Assembly (NCBI GenBank): GCA_964353335.1
Contig: CAYGVI010000003.1
Span: forward strand, 62,001 to 126,000
From: JAWAAW01 sp964353335
GTDB lineage: Archaea; Nanobdellota; Nanobdellia; Woesearchaeales; ARS49
Direction: 5' to 3'
Length of the DNA stretch: 64,000 nt
Shown here in pieces: positions 1-6,512 of the stretch. A program made the translations under genes and the position numbers. The notes under the pieces were generated by a model. It ran no database searches. It was given only the letters and a program-made list of their open reading frames with translations, and had not been told where the DNA came from. Each line of letters opens with the position of its first letter. Within the stretch, counting starts at the first letter, position 1.

Positions 1-216
1 GGCAGCAGGACAGAGAGCGTTTATCTTGGGGAGAGGGACAGCACAAACAAGTACTGGGACTATCGCCATAATGAACAAGTCGGCTTCCTTAGGGTGTGGA
101 AAAGGCTTCATTACAGTGATGAAGACAAAATAATAGGCGGAACCATATCTGAAGTCAAGCCATTCATAGAGGAAGACAAGCCAGGAGCTACAGCTGTGCT
201 TGAAAAACCTGAGTAA
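1..216 (+). CDS. C-terminal fragment of an unrecognised protein
   Basis: An open frame runs from the first base to a TAA at 214-216 and gives 71 residues; the start lies outside the window. The fragment is hydrophilic and charged, has no cysteine and no membrane segment, and ends in EKPE. Its reading frame is not interrupted and it stops 12 nt before the converging lipoprotein gene, which supports it as the end of a real gene. I do not recognise the family and propose no function. Confidence 0.6.
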   Translation, partial: GSRTESVYLGERDSTNKYWDYRHNEQVGFLRVWKRLHYSDEDKIIGGTISEVKPFIEEDKPGATAVLEKPE

Positions 217-228
217 TTCATCACAGGA

Positions 229-549
229 TTACTTCTTCGGCTGTATCAATCCTGTGCATCTCCAGTTAATCTCTGCAGCGCGTGATTCAATGTTCACAAC
301 ACAAGCAGGATTGCATCCTTCCTTTGGCACGTTCATTTTCATGTCAAACCAGACTGTGCCTGTGAAGTCATTGCACATATTGCCTTCTTGTACTGTGCCT
401 TCAGCGGTGCAGGGGCTGGCTTGTGCAATCTGAAGTGCTTCTGATGTTTTCATTGCGAGCTTTGTTCCTTTTTTCTGGCAAATTGCCGGCTGATTCGCGC
501 ATCCTGCAACAATCAGCAGTAAAACAATAAACAAAACATACGCTTTCAT
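229..549 (-). CDS. small lipoprotein
   Basis: 106 residues. The N-terminus MKAYVLFIVLLLIVAGCANQ is a signal peptide with a lipobox (VAGC), so the mature protein should be lipid-anchored outside the membrane through Cys17. Five further cysteines could form disulfides. The GTG three codons upstream is less likely to be the start, because ATG 549 has a GAGGTG ribosome-binding site at good spacing. That site overlaps the stop codon of the upstream decarboxylase gene, so the two are probably co-transcribed and translationally coupled. The mature part is not recognised. Confidence 0.75.
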   Translation of the reverse strand: MKAYVLFIVLLLIVAGCANQPAICQKKGTKLAMKTSEALQIAQASPCTAEGTVQEGNMCNDFTGTVWFDMKMNVPKEGCNPACVVNIESRAAEINWRCTGLIQPKK

Positions 550-554
550 GTTTT

Positions 555-1736
555 TCACCTCATAACATAAACTTTCAGCGGCGGAAAGCCATTGAATCCT
601 ATTGAGCTTATCTGGTAAGTGTAAGCGCCTGCTGTTGCGAAATAAAGCCTGCTTCCCTCTTTTATTGAGGATGGGAAAGAGTAGCGGAACTTCTCGTACA
701 TTATGTCATGGCTGTCGCAGGTCGGGCCTGCGAGCACGAATTCGCGCGTTGTTTTTGATTTTGCCTCGCAAAGAATCGGGTATTTGATTGCCTCGCCTGC
801 GGTCTCGTCCAACCCTGTGAACACTCCCACATCAAGGTACATCCATTCATAAGGCATTGACTCTGATTTTTTGGAAATAAGGACGATTTCAGCCACAATA
901 ACTCCGGCATTTCCAACCATGTACCTGCCAGGCTCAATGAGGATTTTCGGCATTTTCTTGCCAAAGTGGTGGGATAAATATGATTTCATCCTTGAGGCAT
1001 AGACCCTGAGGCTTGGAGTCGGAATTAGGTAATCAGACGGCAGACCGCCTCCGAGGTTTATCATTTGCAGGCGGATTCCCTTCTTTGCAAGCCCCTCAAA
1101 AAGGTGTTTGCACTGCGCAATTGCCTCGTCCCACTGCTCCACATCGCGCTGCTGTGAGCCCACGTGGAAGGAAATGCCGTAAGGGACAAGCCCGAGCTTT
1201 TTTGCTTCAATTGCAAGGTTGAATATAATGTCAGGATGCGCGCCAAACTTCTTTGACAAAGGCCAGTCAGAGCACACGCATTCAACCCAGAGCCTGAAGA
1301 AAACCTTTGAGCCAGGCGCGTTCCTCGCGATTTTTTTCAAATCGCTTATTGAGTCAGTCGCATAAAGCCGAACTCCTTTTTTGAAGAAATACGCTATGTC
1401 CTCGCTTTTCTTGATTGTGTTTCCAAAGCTTATCCTGTCAGGGCTCACTCCGAGGTGCAGGAGCTCGTTAAACTCGTAAATCGAGGCGATATCGAAATTG
1501 GCGCCTTTCTTTGCGAGCAGTTTGATTATTTCAGGGTGCGGGTTTGCCTTGACAGCGTAAAATATGTTCGCGAAAGGAAGATTGTTCTTCAAAGCATCAT
1601 AATTTGCAGCGACTTTTTTGAGGTCAAGCACCAAAAAAGGGGTTTTCTTGCCTGCTGAGAACTTCACCACCCTGTTAAAATCAATTTTTCTGGCAAAATC
1701 ATTGTAGATTTTTGAATAAACCCCTTTTGCTGCCAT
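555..1736 (-). CDS. ornithine/lysine-type PLP decarboxylase (fold type III, group IV)
   Basis: 393 residues, close to the usual size for the ornithine/diaminopimelate/arginine decarboxylase family. Visible motifs in order: YAVKAN with the PLP lysine K63; HVGSQ at 191-195; the phosphate-binding GGG at 229-231; EPGR at 268-271; the active-site cysteine in GPTCDSHD (C340); and the C-terminal tyrosine in AGAYTY (Y372). The WVECVCSD stretch and GPTCDSHD fit basic amino-acid (ornithine/lysine) decarboxylases better than DapA-pathway LysA, so a polyamine role is likely; the substrate is inferred. A TATA box at 1760-1767 lies 27.5 nt before the ATG, so the mRNA is probably leaderless. A lipoprotein gene follows directly. 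Confidence 0.85.
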   Translation of the reverse strand: MAAKGVYSKIYNDFARKIDFNRVVKFSAGKKTPFLVLDLKKVAANYDALKNNLPFANIFYAVKANPHPEIIKLLAKKGANFDIASIYEFNELLHLGVSPDRISFGNTIKKSEDIAYFFKKGVRLYATDSISDLKKIARNAPGSKVFFRLWVECVCSDWPLSKKFGAHPDIIFNLAIEAKKLGLVPYGISFHVGSQQRDVEQWDEAIAQCKHLFEGLAKKGIRLQMINLGGGLPSDYLIPTPSLRVYASRMKSYLSHHFGKKMPKILIEPGRYMVGNAGVIVAEIVLISKKSESMPYEWMYLDVGVFTGLDETAGEAIKYPILCEAKSKTTREFVLAGPTCDSHDIMYEKFRYSFPSSIKEGSRLYFATAGAYTYQISSIGFNGFPPLKVYVMR

Positions 1737-1759
1737 GTGTGAAAACTCGTGAAAAACAA

Positions 1760-1806
1760 TATATAAACTTAACTGAATAACTCTTGATTTGAGTAATATT
1801 TATAAC
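1760..1806. promoter_or_regulatory. divergent promoters for the decarboxylase and the winged-helix gene
   Basis: Two TATA boxes face away from each other. TATATAAA at 1760-1767 reads leftward, its centre 27.5 nt from ATG 1736. TTTATAAC at 1799-1806 reads rightward, its centre 27.5 nt from ATG 1830. Both genes are predicted to have leaderless transcripts. Confidence 0.6.
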
Positions 1807-1829
1807 CTCTGTCCTGCTAACTCTGCCCT

Positions 1830-2198
1830 ATGCGGGTAACAAGGGTGCAGGCATATATCCTGTTCGCGCTCGGCACTTGCTATGAAGAGTGCTCAAAGCG
1901 CTTTGCAGGAAAGCCAATGGCTGTTTCAATGAACAAGGTCGCGTTCATTGAGCTCGCCAGAAAGGCAAACATTACCGAGAAGAAAGAGCGCGCCCTATAC
2001 AAGAACCTCGAAGCCCTTGAGGCATTGAAGATTGTCTCATATGACAACAAGAATCTTGCCCTGACACCAAAAGGGCATAAGGTTTTTGAGCGCGTCCGCG
2101 ATGACTTAATCCCGTATATCAATGTCAAGGGCGTGCTTGACAGCGACCACGTGCTTAATTTCACTACAAAAACGCAGACAATACTCAAGGGCGACTAA
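1830..2198 (+). CDS. winged-helix DNA-binding-like protein
   Basis: 122 residues. The middle (about 33-90) has the pattern of a winged helix: helix FIELARKANITEKKERALYK, recognition-type helix NLEALEALKIVSY, then the wing ending in ALTPKGHKVFERV, a phrase common in archaeal winged-helix regulators. The N-terminal part holds two cysteines (C18, C22) of unknown role. The ATG at 1830 lies 27.5 nt from a TATA box, which fixes the start. It sits 2 nt before the PAP2 phosphatase gene and is probably in one operon with it. A regulatory role is inferred from the fold only. Confidence 0.6.
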   Translation: MRVTRVQAYILFALGTCYEECSKRFAGKPMAVSMNKVAFIELARKANITEKKERALYKNLEALEALKIVSYDNKNLALTPKGHKVFERVRDDLIPYINVKGVLDSDHVLNFTTKTQTILKGD

Positions 2199-2200
2199 AG

Positions 2201-2653
2201 ATGACAATCAAAGAAGTAACTCAGGATGCAGCAGGACTCGGCGGGCTTGCGATTTATGTTCTTGTCGCAATCATTTTCTTCCTGCTCGGCAACATAAAGG
2301 TTGCAGCAGAACTCATCATTGCCCTCGCATTGCTTTATCTTGTAATAGCCGCGATAAGGGTTGTCTTTTTCAAGAAGCGCCCTGACAAACAGAGATACCG
2401 TGGCTTTTTCACAAAGATTGACGCATCTTCTTTCCCAAGCATGCACACCGCGAGGTCTCTCACACTGGCAATCATCCTCGCAACAGTCTTCACCCAGCAG
2501 ACAGTAAGGATTCTGCTTGCAATTGCTGTCCTCGGAGTTGCTTACACAAGAATCAGGCTCAAGCGCCATTACACAAGCGATGTCATCGGCGGCTTAATCC
2601 TCGGCGCGCTTGTCGCGTGGGCTGCGATTAAGCTTGTTCCTTTCTTCATTTAA
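2201..2653 (+). CDS. PAP2-family membrane phosphatase
   Basis: 150 residues, short for the family. Membrane segments at about 13-33, 37-57, 84-101 and 105-118 plus a C-terminal one surround the three PAP2 signature blocks: KKRPDKQR near 58-65, PSMHTARS at 79-86 with the catalytic histidine, and R-x5-H-x3-D within RLKRHYTSDV (H123, D127). Such enzymes remove phosphate from lipid phosphates; undecaprenyl/dolichyl pyrophosphate recycling is a typical role and would suit the glycosylation genes near 57-63 kb, but the substrate is not shown by sequence. Starts 2 nt after the previous gene. Confidence 0.8.
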   Translation: MTIKEVTQDAAGLGGLAIYVLVAIIFFLLGNIKVAAELIIALALLYLVIAAIRVVFFKKRPDKQRYRGFFTKIDASSFPSMHTARSLTLAIILATVFTQQTVRILLAIAVLGVAYTRIRLKRHYTSDVIGGLILGALVAWAAIKLVPFFI

Positions 2654-2658
2654 TCGCA

Positions 2659-2668
2659 ATATTTAAAA
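2659..2668 (+). promoter_or_regulatory. TATA box of tRNA-Gln
   Basis: The sequence TATTTAAAAG lies about 32 nt before the tRNA 5' end, a normal position for an archaeal tRNA promoter with a short leader. Confidence 0.5.
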
Positions 2669-2695
2669 GGGCTCAACTTACCTTTTAACCTATAC

Positions 2696-2768
2696 AGCCC
2701 CGTCGTCTAGTGGCCAAGGATAACAGGCTCTGGACCTGTGGACGGCGGTTCGAATCCGCCCGGGGCTA
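2696..2768 (+). tRNA. tRNA-Gln (CUG)
   Basis: 73 nt. The acceptor stem AGCCCCG pairs with CGGGGCT, with discriminator A2768. The anticodon stem ACAGG/CCTGT encloses the loop CTCTGGA, giving anticodon CUG. The T arm is GGCGG-TTCGAAT-CCGCC. CCA is not encoded and no intron is seen. The 3' end (2753-2769) is repeated at 3581-3597. A small ORF starts only 22 nt downstream with its own ribosome-binding site but no clear promoter of its own. Confidence 0.95.
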
Positions 2769-2769
2769 T
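2753..2769 (+). repeat. attachment-site-like direct repeat, copy 1 (inside tRNA-Gln 3' end)
   Basis: The 17-nt sequence AATCCGCCCGGGGCTAT covers half of the T loop, the T stem 3' strand, the acceptor 3' strand and the discriminator. It recurs exactly at 3581-3597 in direct orientation, 828 nt away. A tRNA 3' end repeated downstream is the hallmark of tyrosine-integrase insertion, although no integrase is encoded between the copies. Confidence 0.7.
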
Positions 2770-2790
2770 ATTTTTTCAAGAGGTAAAAAC

Positions 2791-3003
2791 ATGGCAGCTA
2801 AAAAAACAGAAAAAATGGTTTGCAAGAGAAGCTTTGCAGGTTCATGCAACAGCGGCGGACTTTATTGCATAGGCTTTATCGGCGCAGCAGTTTACTACAT
2901 CTCAACTGCAACAGGATTCTGGAACGGTGTCCTGGGCGTCTTGAAAGCGCTCGTATGGCCTGCGTTTGTTGTTTATGGTTTGCTCAAACAATTAGGAATG
3001 TAA
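2791..3003 (+). CDS. small membrane protein inside the tRNA-flanked segment
   Basis: 70 residues. The N-terminus is lysine-rich (MAAKKTEKMVCKR), followed by SFAGSCNSGGLYCIGFIGAAVYY and a second hydrophobic stretch near 47-66, so two membrane segments are likely. The ATG at 2791 is preceded by GAGGT and was chosen over an upstream in-frame ATG that lies inside the tRNA. It is followed after 3 nt by the HD-domain gene. Sequences of this type (short protein with a glycine-rich hairpin) are seen in many bacteria and archaea without known function. It lies between two copies of the tRNA-Gln 3' end. Confidence 0.6.
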   Translation: MAAKKTEKMVCKRSFAGSCNSGGLYCIGFIGAAVYYISTATGFWNGVLGVLKALVWPAFVVYGLLKQLGM

Positions 3004-3006
3004 AAG

Positions 3007-3582
3007 ATGAGCCTGCCAATAACAAGGGAAGAGGCATTGAAGCTTTTAGAGCAGCATAACCCAGATAAATCTGATTTTATCCACTATCTTGAAAGCGAGG
3101 CAATTATGGGCGCTCTTGCCAAAAGGCTGGGCGAGCCTGAAGACTATTGGAAGATGCTTGGGTTATTGCACGATGTTGATTGGGGCATAACCAAGGGCAA
3201 TTCAAAAGAGCATTTGACAAAAGCTCCGGAAATCCTGAAAAATGCAGGTTTTGATGACAAATTCATTAAAATTATCCTGTCGCACGGCTATGGCTTTGAC
3301 TGCGCCGGCTTGAAGGACATGAAAAGGGCGGAAAAAGTTGAGCATGCCCTTGCCTGCGCAGAGACTGTCACAGGGCTTATACACGCTTACGCATTGATGA
3401 GAAAAAGCCTTGAAGGGATGGAAGTCAGCGGCCTGAAAAAGAAGATGAAAGACAAAAAGTTCGCCGCAGGAATCAACAGGGAGATAATAATGGAATGTGA
3501 GAAACTGGGTTTGAGCCTTGATGAATTCCTGGACATTGCGATAAAAGCAGTGCAGTCCATTGCAAAAGAAGTCGGGTTTTAA
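3007..3582 (+). CDS. HD-domain phosphohydrolase
   Basis: 191 residues. Metal-binding HD signatures are visible: H26 in FIHYLESE, the HD doublet in LLHDVDWG (about 57-58), a following histidine in KEHLTKAPEIL and one in ILSHGYG. Such proteins hydrolyse phosphate esters of nucleotides or related molecules; the substrate cannot be read from sequence. The gene follows the small membrane protein by 3 nt, and its TAA stop (3580-3582) overlaps the second copy of the tRNA-Gln 3' end repeat, so gene and repeat boundary coincide. Confidence 0.8.
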   Translation: MSLPITREEALKLLEQHNPDKSDFIHYLESEAIMGALAKRLGEPEDYWKMLGLLHDVDWGITKGNSKEHLTKAPEILKNAGFDDKFIKIILSHGYGFDCAGLKDMKRAEKVEHALACAETVTGLIHAYALMRKSLEGMEVSGLKKKMKDKKFAAGINREIIMECEKLGLSLDEFLDIAIKAVQSIAKEVGF

Positions 3583-3597
3583 TCCGCCCGGGGCTAT
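3581..3597 (+). repeat. attachment-site-like direct repeat, copy 2
   Basis: Exact 17-nt copy of the tRNA-Gln 3' end at 2753-2769, followed by a T run (TTTTTTATTT). It begins within the HD gene's stop codon, and the next gene's stop codon begins 4 nt after it. It marks the right edge of an 828-nt segment. Confidence 0.7.
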
Positions 3598-3600
3598 TTT

Positions 3601-4221
3601 TTATTTCTCTTCAGAAGCGGCACATACGGTGTTAGGAAACTGGCAGAATTCTATTTGCTTCAGTCCTTTGGAGAATGGGTTTCCTGGTTCTTTGTAGTAC
3701 TTTGCGTTGTCTGACTCCCATTTTGTGATTGTATCATGGCATTCTGCTCCTGGCACAATGAGCACCGGACGTTTTGACACGTAAAGAATTTTATCAGAAC
3801 CGCCGTAATAATGAAGTGCGCATTCCCCGAGCACTGAAAATGGCGATTCACTCATGCGGAGAATCTCCCTGATTCCTGGCGTTGAGGCTACTGAGCAGAG
3901 TTCAGGGGGAACAATATTGAATCCCATTTTTGACGGAAGCGAAGCAAGCCACGCCCCTGCTTTTGACATTGTGTACTCGCTTATAACCTTGTTAAAAATT
4001 GCATATTTAAGCCTCAATGACTGATGGGCGTTTTTGTGCATCCTGACTGTTTGTTCAGAGCTTTCAACTTCACTTTCTTTAAGCGAAAAATAAAACCCGT
4101 TGGACACAAAATCAGTTGCGTTCAGCTGGGCGATAAACAAGTTTCGGTCTATTTTTTCAAAATATTCTGCAACATGTTTTTCCAATGAATCAACAAGCTT
4201 GACACTATCCGGTTCGAACAT
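3601..4221 (-). CDS. unrecognised protein
   Basis: 206 residues, soluble in appearance, with three cysteines in the C-terminal half. The N-terminal half is rich in charged helix (MFEPDSVKLVDSLEKHVAEY); the middle holds VRMHKNAHQSLRLKYAIFNK; the C-terminal half looks mixed alpha/beta. ATG 4221 lies 26.5 nt from the palindromic TATA box CTTATAAG (4244-4251), so the start is well supported and the mRNA leaderless. The stop codon is adjacent to the tRNA-end repeat. I do not recognise the family. Confidence 0.65.
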   Translation of the reverse strand: MFEPDSVKLVDSLEKHVAEYFEKIDRNLFIAQLNATDFVSNGFYFSLKESEVESSEQTVRMHKNAHQSLRLKYAIFNKVISEYTMSKAGAWLASLPSKMGFNIVPPELCSVASTPGIREILRMSESPFSVLGECALHYYGGSDKILYVSKRPVLIVPGAECHDTITKWESDNAKYYKEPGNPFSKGLKQIEFCQFPNTVCAASEEK

Positions 4222-4243
4222 AATCTGTTCAAAAATTCGTGCG

Positions 4244-4270
4244 CTTATAAGTCTTTTCCGAAGCTTTAAA
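4244..4270. promoter_or_regulatory. back-to-back promoters for 4221 (-) and 4294 (+)
   Basis: CTTATAAG at 4244-4251 has its centre 26.5 nt from the minus-strand ATG 4221. TTTAAA at 4265-4270 has its centre 26.5 nt from the plus-strand ATG 4294. Both start codons fall at the expected transcription start, so both mRNAs are predicted leaderless. Confidence 0.6.
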
Positions 4271-4293
4271 AATACCCTTCTCGTATTGGTTTT

Positions 4294-5016
4294 ATGATGG
4301 GGCGGTGGTTAATCGGCGCATTGTTTGTTCTTCTTGTGAGCCTGTCAGCATGCTCGCAGACCACAATTCACGCACAGCCATTGAACAACACTCCGCCGCC
4401 TGTTGCTGACGCGTGCACCAATGTAAACTGCGGCGAGAACGCCTATTGCGACGCAGGAGTCTGCATGTGCTCTGGCGGATTCAAGAAGTGCGGCGGCAAG
4501 TGCATAGGAGAGCGCCTCTGCTGCGATAACAGCCAGTGCCAGGGCTCTGGAAGAGTTTGCGAAAATGGCCTCTGCGTTGAAAGGCCCCTTTGCGGATTTA
4601 ATGAGCAGTGGGACCTTGGCAGCAAGCAATGCATCTGCGCTGACAACACAAAGTTCTGCCAGGAGCAGGGCAAGTGCATTCCCGCGAAGAGCTGCTGCAT
4701 CCACAGCGACTGCAGATACGGCGAAGAACGCTGCGCTGCTGTCACATATTCAGCTTCTGTCTGCCTGAGCTACGGAACAAAGAAGTGCCGCGTTGCACAC
4801 GAAGGCGTTCCGACAGAGATGATTACCACCGCAGGAGACTTTGACGTGCTTCTGCAGAATGTCCTTGAAGGCCCTGTATTTGACCTCAAGGTGAACACTG
4901 ACAGCATACGCAGGGTCCGCATTAACGAGTCAAACAAAATCGCAAACGGCACAGTCAACATCTATGTCGAGTCAATGACAGTCTTCGGCGGCTACTGCAG
5001 GGACGAGCCTAACTAA
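4294..5016 (+). CDS. cysteine-rich lipoprotein
   Basis: 240 residues. The signal peptide MMGRWLIGALFVLLVSLSAC ends in a lipobox (LSAC). Residues about 40-150 hold some 27 cysteines in short modules such as C-x4-C-x4-YC-x4-C-x-C, like EGF-type or Dickkopf-like disulfide knots, followed by a roughly 80-residue domain with one or two cysteines. It should be anchored on the outer face of the membrane and need oxidative folding. The first of two adjacent methionines is the start, because its ATG is 26.5 nt from a TATA box. Binding or structural roles are possible; none can be assigned. Confidence 0.75.
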   Translation: MMGRWLIGALFVLLVSLSACSQTTIHAQPLNNTPPPVADACTNVNCGENAYCDAGVCMCSGGFKKCGGKCIGERLCCDNSQCQGSGRVCENGLCVERPLCGFNEQWDLGSKQCICADNTKFCQEQGKCIPAKSCCIHSDCRYGEERCAAVTYSASVCLSYGTKKCRVAHEGVPTEMITTAGDFDVLLQNVLEGPVFDLKVNTDSIRRVRINESNKIANGTVNIYVESMTVFGGYCRDEPN

Positions 5017-5029
5017 GGCAAAACCAGCG

Positions 5030-5064
5030 GTCGGCTGATGCCGACGAGGTTTGCTAGCGCAAAC
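5030..5064 (+). terminator. two adjacent perfect hairpins after the lipoprotein gene
   Basis: GTCGGC-TGAT-GCCGAC at 5030-5045 and GTTTGC-TAGC-GCAAAC at 5049-5064 are both perfect 6-bp stems with 4-nt loops. They follow the lipoprotein stop by 13 nt and end next to the uS15 TATA box. They could protect or end the upstream transcript. No T run follows, so simple termination is uncertain. Confidence 0.4.
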
Positions 5065-5072
5065 TTTATAAA
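5065..5072 (+). promoter_or_regulatory. TATA box of the uS15 gene
   Basis: TTTATAAA, centre 5068.5. The usual 26.5-nt spacing in this window puts the transcription start at about 5095, exactly the first base of the structured leader. Confidence 0.6.
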
Positions 5073-5094
5073 CACCCCTTCTGGTCTTAACAAT

Positions 5095-5160
5095 ATTCGA
5101 GAGATGCGCTGGTTAACAGCTCGCGCATGCTGGAGAAAAATAAGTTCTCAGTCCTCGAAT
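5095..5160 (+). promoter_or_regulatory. three-way-junction leader of the uS15 mRNA
   Basis: The outer stem ATTCGAG (5095-5101) pairs perfectly with CTCGAAT (5154-5160). Inside it are two hairpins: ATGCGC (5104-5109) with GCGCAT (5123-5128), and GAGAA (5133-5137) with TTCTC (5145-5149), the latter extendable by CT/AG. The outer stem ends directly before the ribosome-binding site GGAGA (5161-5165) and 12 nt before the ATG. uS15 binds a three-way junction in 16S rRNA, and bacterial S15 mRNAs are autoregulated through structured leaders, so feedback control is a reasonable inference. Confidence 0.5.
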
Positions 5161-5172
5161 GGAGAATAGCTT

Positions 5173-5628
5173 ATGGCAAAAATGCACTCAAGGAAGAAGG
5201 GAAAGTCAGGGCCTCACAAGCCTTTGAAGCCGGCAAAGCCGACCTGGCTGAGGTACAAGCCAAAGGAGATTGAGATGCTTGTTGTCAAGCTCGCAAAAGA
5301 GGGCAAGACAGGCTCGCAAATCGGATTGGTCCTCAGGGACACTTACGGAGTTCCTGATGTCAAGTCAATTACGGATAAATCAGTCTCTGCAATCATAGCT
5401 GAGAAAAAGCTCACGCCCGAGCTTCCTGATGACCTCGTGGCATTAATGAGGAAATCAATCGCGATTAGAAAGCACCGCGAGCAAAACAAGAAAGACGAGG
5501 CTGCGCACCGCGGATTGAACCTGACCGAATCAAAAATCAGGAGAATAATCAAGTACTACAAGCGCATCGGGCGCATAGCAGTCGACTGGAAATACCAGCC
5601 CGAAAAGCTCAAGATGTACACAGAGTAA
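5173..5628 (+). CDS. rps15: small-subunit ribosomal protein uS15
   Basis: 151 residues, the archaeal/eukaryotic length with the extra N-terminal domain (MAKMHSRKKGKSGPHKP, then PTWLRYKPKEIEMLVVKLAK), which bacterial S15 lacks. The C-terminal half holds the conserved S15 helices: LMRKSIAIRKHREQNKKD and the ending RRIIKYYKRIGRIAVDWKY. It binds 16S rRNA early in 30S assembly. The ATG has GGAGA seven nt upstream. The gene is alone between a TATA box with a structured leader and a T-rich terminator, so it forms its own transcription unit. Confidence 0.97.
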   Translation: MAKMHSRKKGKSGPHKPLKPAKPTWLRYKPKEIEMLVVKLAKEGKTGSQIGLVLRDTYGVPDVKSITDKSVSAIIAEKKLTPELPDDLVALMRKSIAIRKHREQNKKDEAAHRGLNLTESKIRRIIKYYKRIGRIAVDWKYQPEKLKMYTE

Positions 5629-5639
5629 AATTTCGTCAG

Positions 5640-5659
5640 TCTTTTTCTTTTGTTTTTAT
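5640..5659 (+). terminator. T-rich terminator after uS15
   Basis: A run of T with few interruptions begins 12 nt after the stop codon (CTTTTTCTTTTGTTTTTATT), the typical archaeal terminator form. Confidence 0.5.
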
Positions 5660-5743
5660 TATTCAACGACTACAAATTAGGGCTCCCTACGGTCGCAGAT
5701 ACCAACCATAAAAAGAAATTCTTCCAGGAATCGTTGTGTCTCT

Positions 5744-5758
5744 AGGTCTGTAAGACCT
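5744..5758. other. short hairpin flanked by a direct repeat
   Basis: AGGTCT-GTA-AGACCT forms a perfect 6-bp stem; TCGTTGT occurs on both sides (5731-5737 and 5758-5764). It lies at the 3' end of the minus-strand DUF5652-like gene and could be a terminator or a small RNA. Nothing else is recognised in 5660-5777. Confidence 0.3.
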
Positions 5759-5777
5759 CGTTGTTAGAATCGGTTAT

Positions 5778-5978
5778 TTAACGTCGCTTCTTCTGGAACC
5801 AGAGAATATACACTATCGGCAGGATTCCGACTGTGTTAAAGATGAGAATGCACACAAACCAAGCCAATTGGTTATTCCTGGCTGACTTCCACATTGCAAT
5901 TGCCTTCCAGACTGCTTCCCAGATTCCAAAAACAATCAATAATGCGAGAATCCCTCCTGTAAGAACAGGCACAATCAC
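5778..5978 (-). CDS. DUF5652-like small membrane protein
   Basis: 66 residues with two membrane segments, about 4-26 and 37-60. The pattern with tryptophans between the segments, then LAWFVCILIFNTVGILPIVY and a basic tail FQKKRR, matches what I know of DUF5652, a family common in DPANN archaea and candidate-phyla bacteria. The start overlaps the stop of the regulator gene upstream by 4 nt, indicating an operon. Function unknown; a PLD-nuclease-N-like fold has been suggested for related hairpin proteins. Confidence 0.65.
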   Translation of the reverse strand: MIVPVLTGGILALLIVFGIWEAVWKAIAMWKSARNNQLAWFVCILIFNTVGILPIVYILWFQKKRR

Positions 5979-6244
5979 AACAATCCCCTCACATCATCTA
6001 TTCGCGAGGCAACATCTGTGCCCTTCTTTGTGAGGGTCAAAAGCTTCAATCTTCCCTGCTTGTCAAAGTTAACAAGCCCTTCGCGCTCCATCTGCTGTAG
6101 AATTTTCACAACGTGTGAATACGTGCAGTCAATTTGTTTTGCAAGCGATGATGCGTAAACTTCTGACTTGGCATTCTTCAGCTCGACAAGCATCATAGAT
6201 GGCTTCTCCCTGAAAAAGACGCTGAAGATTTCCTTTTGTTTCAC
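5975..6244 (-). CDS. MarR-like winged-helix regulator
   Basis: 89 residues. Residues about 15-75 form a winged helix: SSLAKQIDCTYSHVVKILQQ is the helix-turn-helix, EREGLVNFDKQGRLKLLTLT the wing, ending TKKGTDVASRI. It should bind DNA as a dimer, probably near its own AT-rich promoter (TTTATTAATATATATT at 6265-6280). It overlaps the following membrane-protein gene by 4 nt, so the pair is one unit; the membrane protein may be its regulated partner. Confidence 0.75.
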   Translation of the reverse strand: MKQKEIFSVFFREKPSMMLVELKNAKSEVYASSLAKQIDCTYSHVVKILQQMEREGLVNFDKQGRLKLLTLTKKGTDVASRIDDVRGLL

Positions 6245-6324
6245 GCAACCACCCCAACTGGCGCTTTATTAATATATATTACGACAGATATGATGCAGGC
6301 GATATATAAAGGTTTTGATTTTGA

Positions 6325-6380
6325 CCGGGAATTTTTTTTCCCCGGCGCTCACCAACATCAGCCGGAATTTTTTTGTTCCG
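6325..6380. terminator. two T-loop hairpins between divergent genes
   Basis: CCGGG (6325-6329) pairs with CCCGG (6341-6345) around a loop of eight T; CGGAA (6363-6367) pairs with TTCCG (6376-6380) around a loop of seven T. The 268-nt region 6245-6512 otherwise holds the promoters of the two divergent genes (AT-rich at 6265-6280 and TTTAAA at 6484-6489) and no ORF. Confidence 0.35.
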
Positions 6381-6512
6381 ACTGGTTTTAATCAAATCTG
6401 GTTTGTATTTAAATCTTTCGAATAGAGGTTACGGAATATGTATATCACGTTTTTTCTCCGACGATAGATTTTTTGCAAACTAATTTAAACTTTGCAAAAT
6501 TCCACGTTGAAA

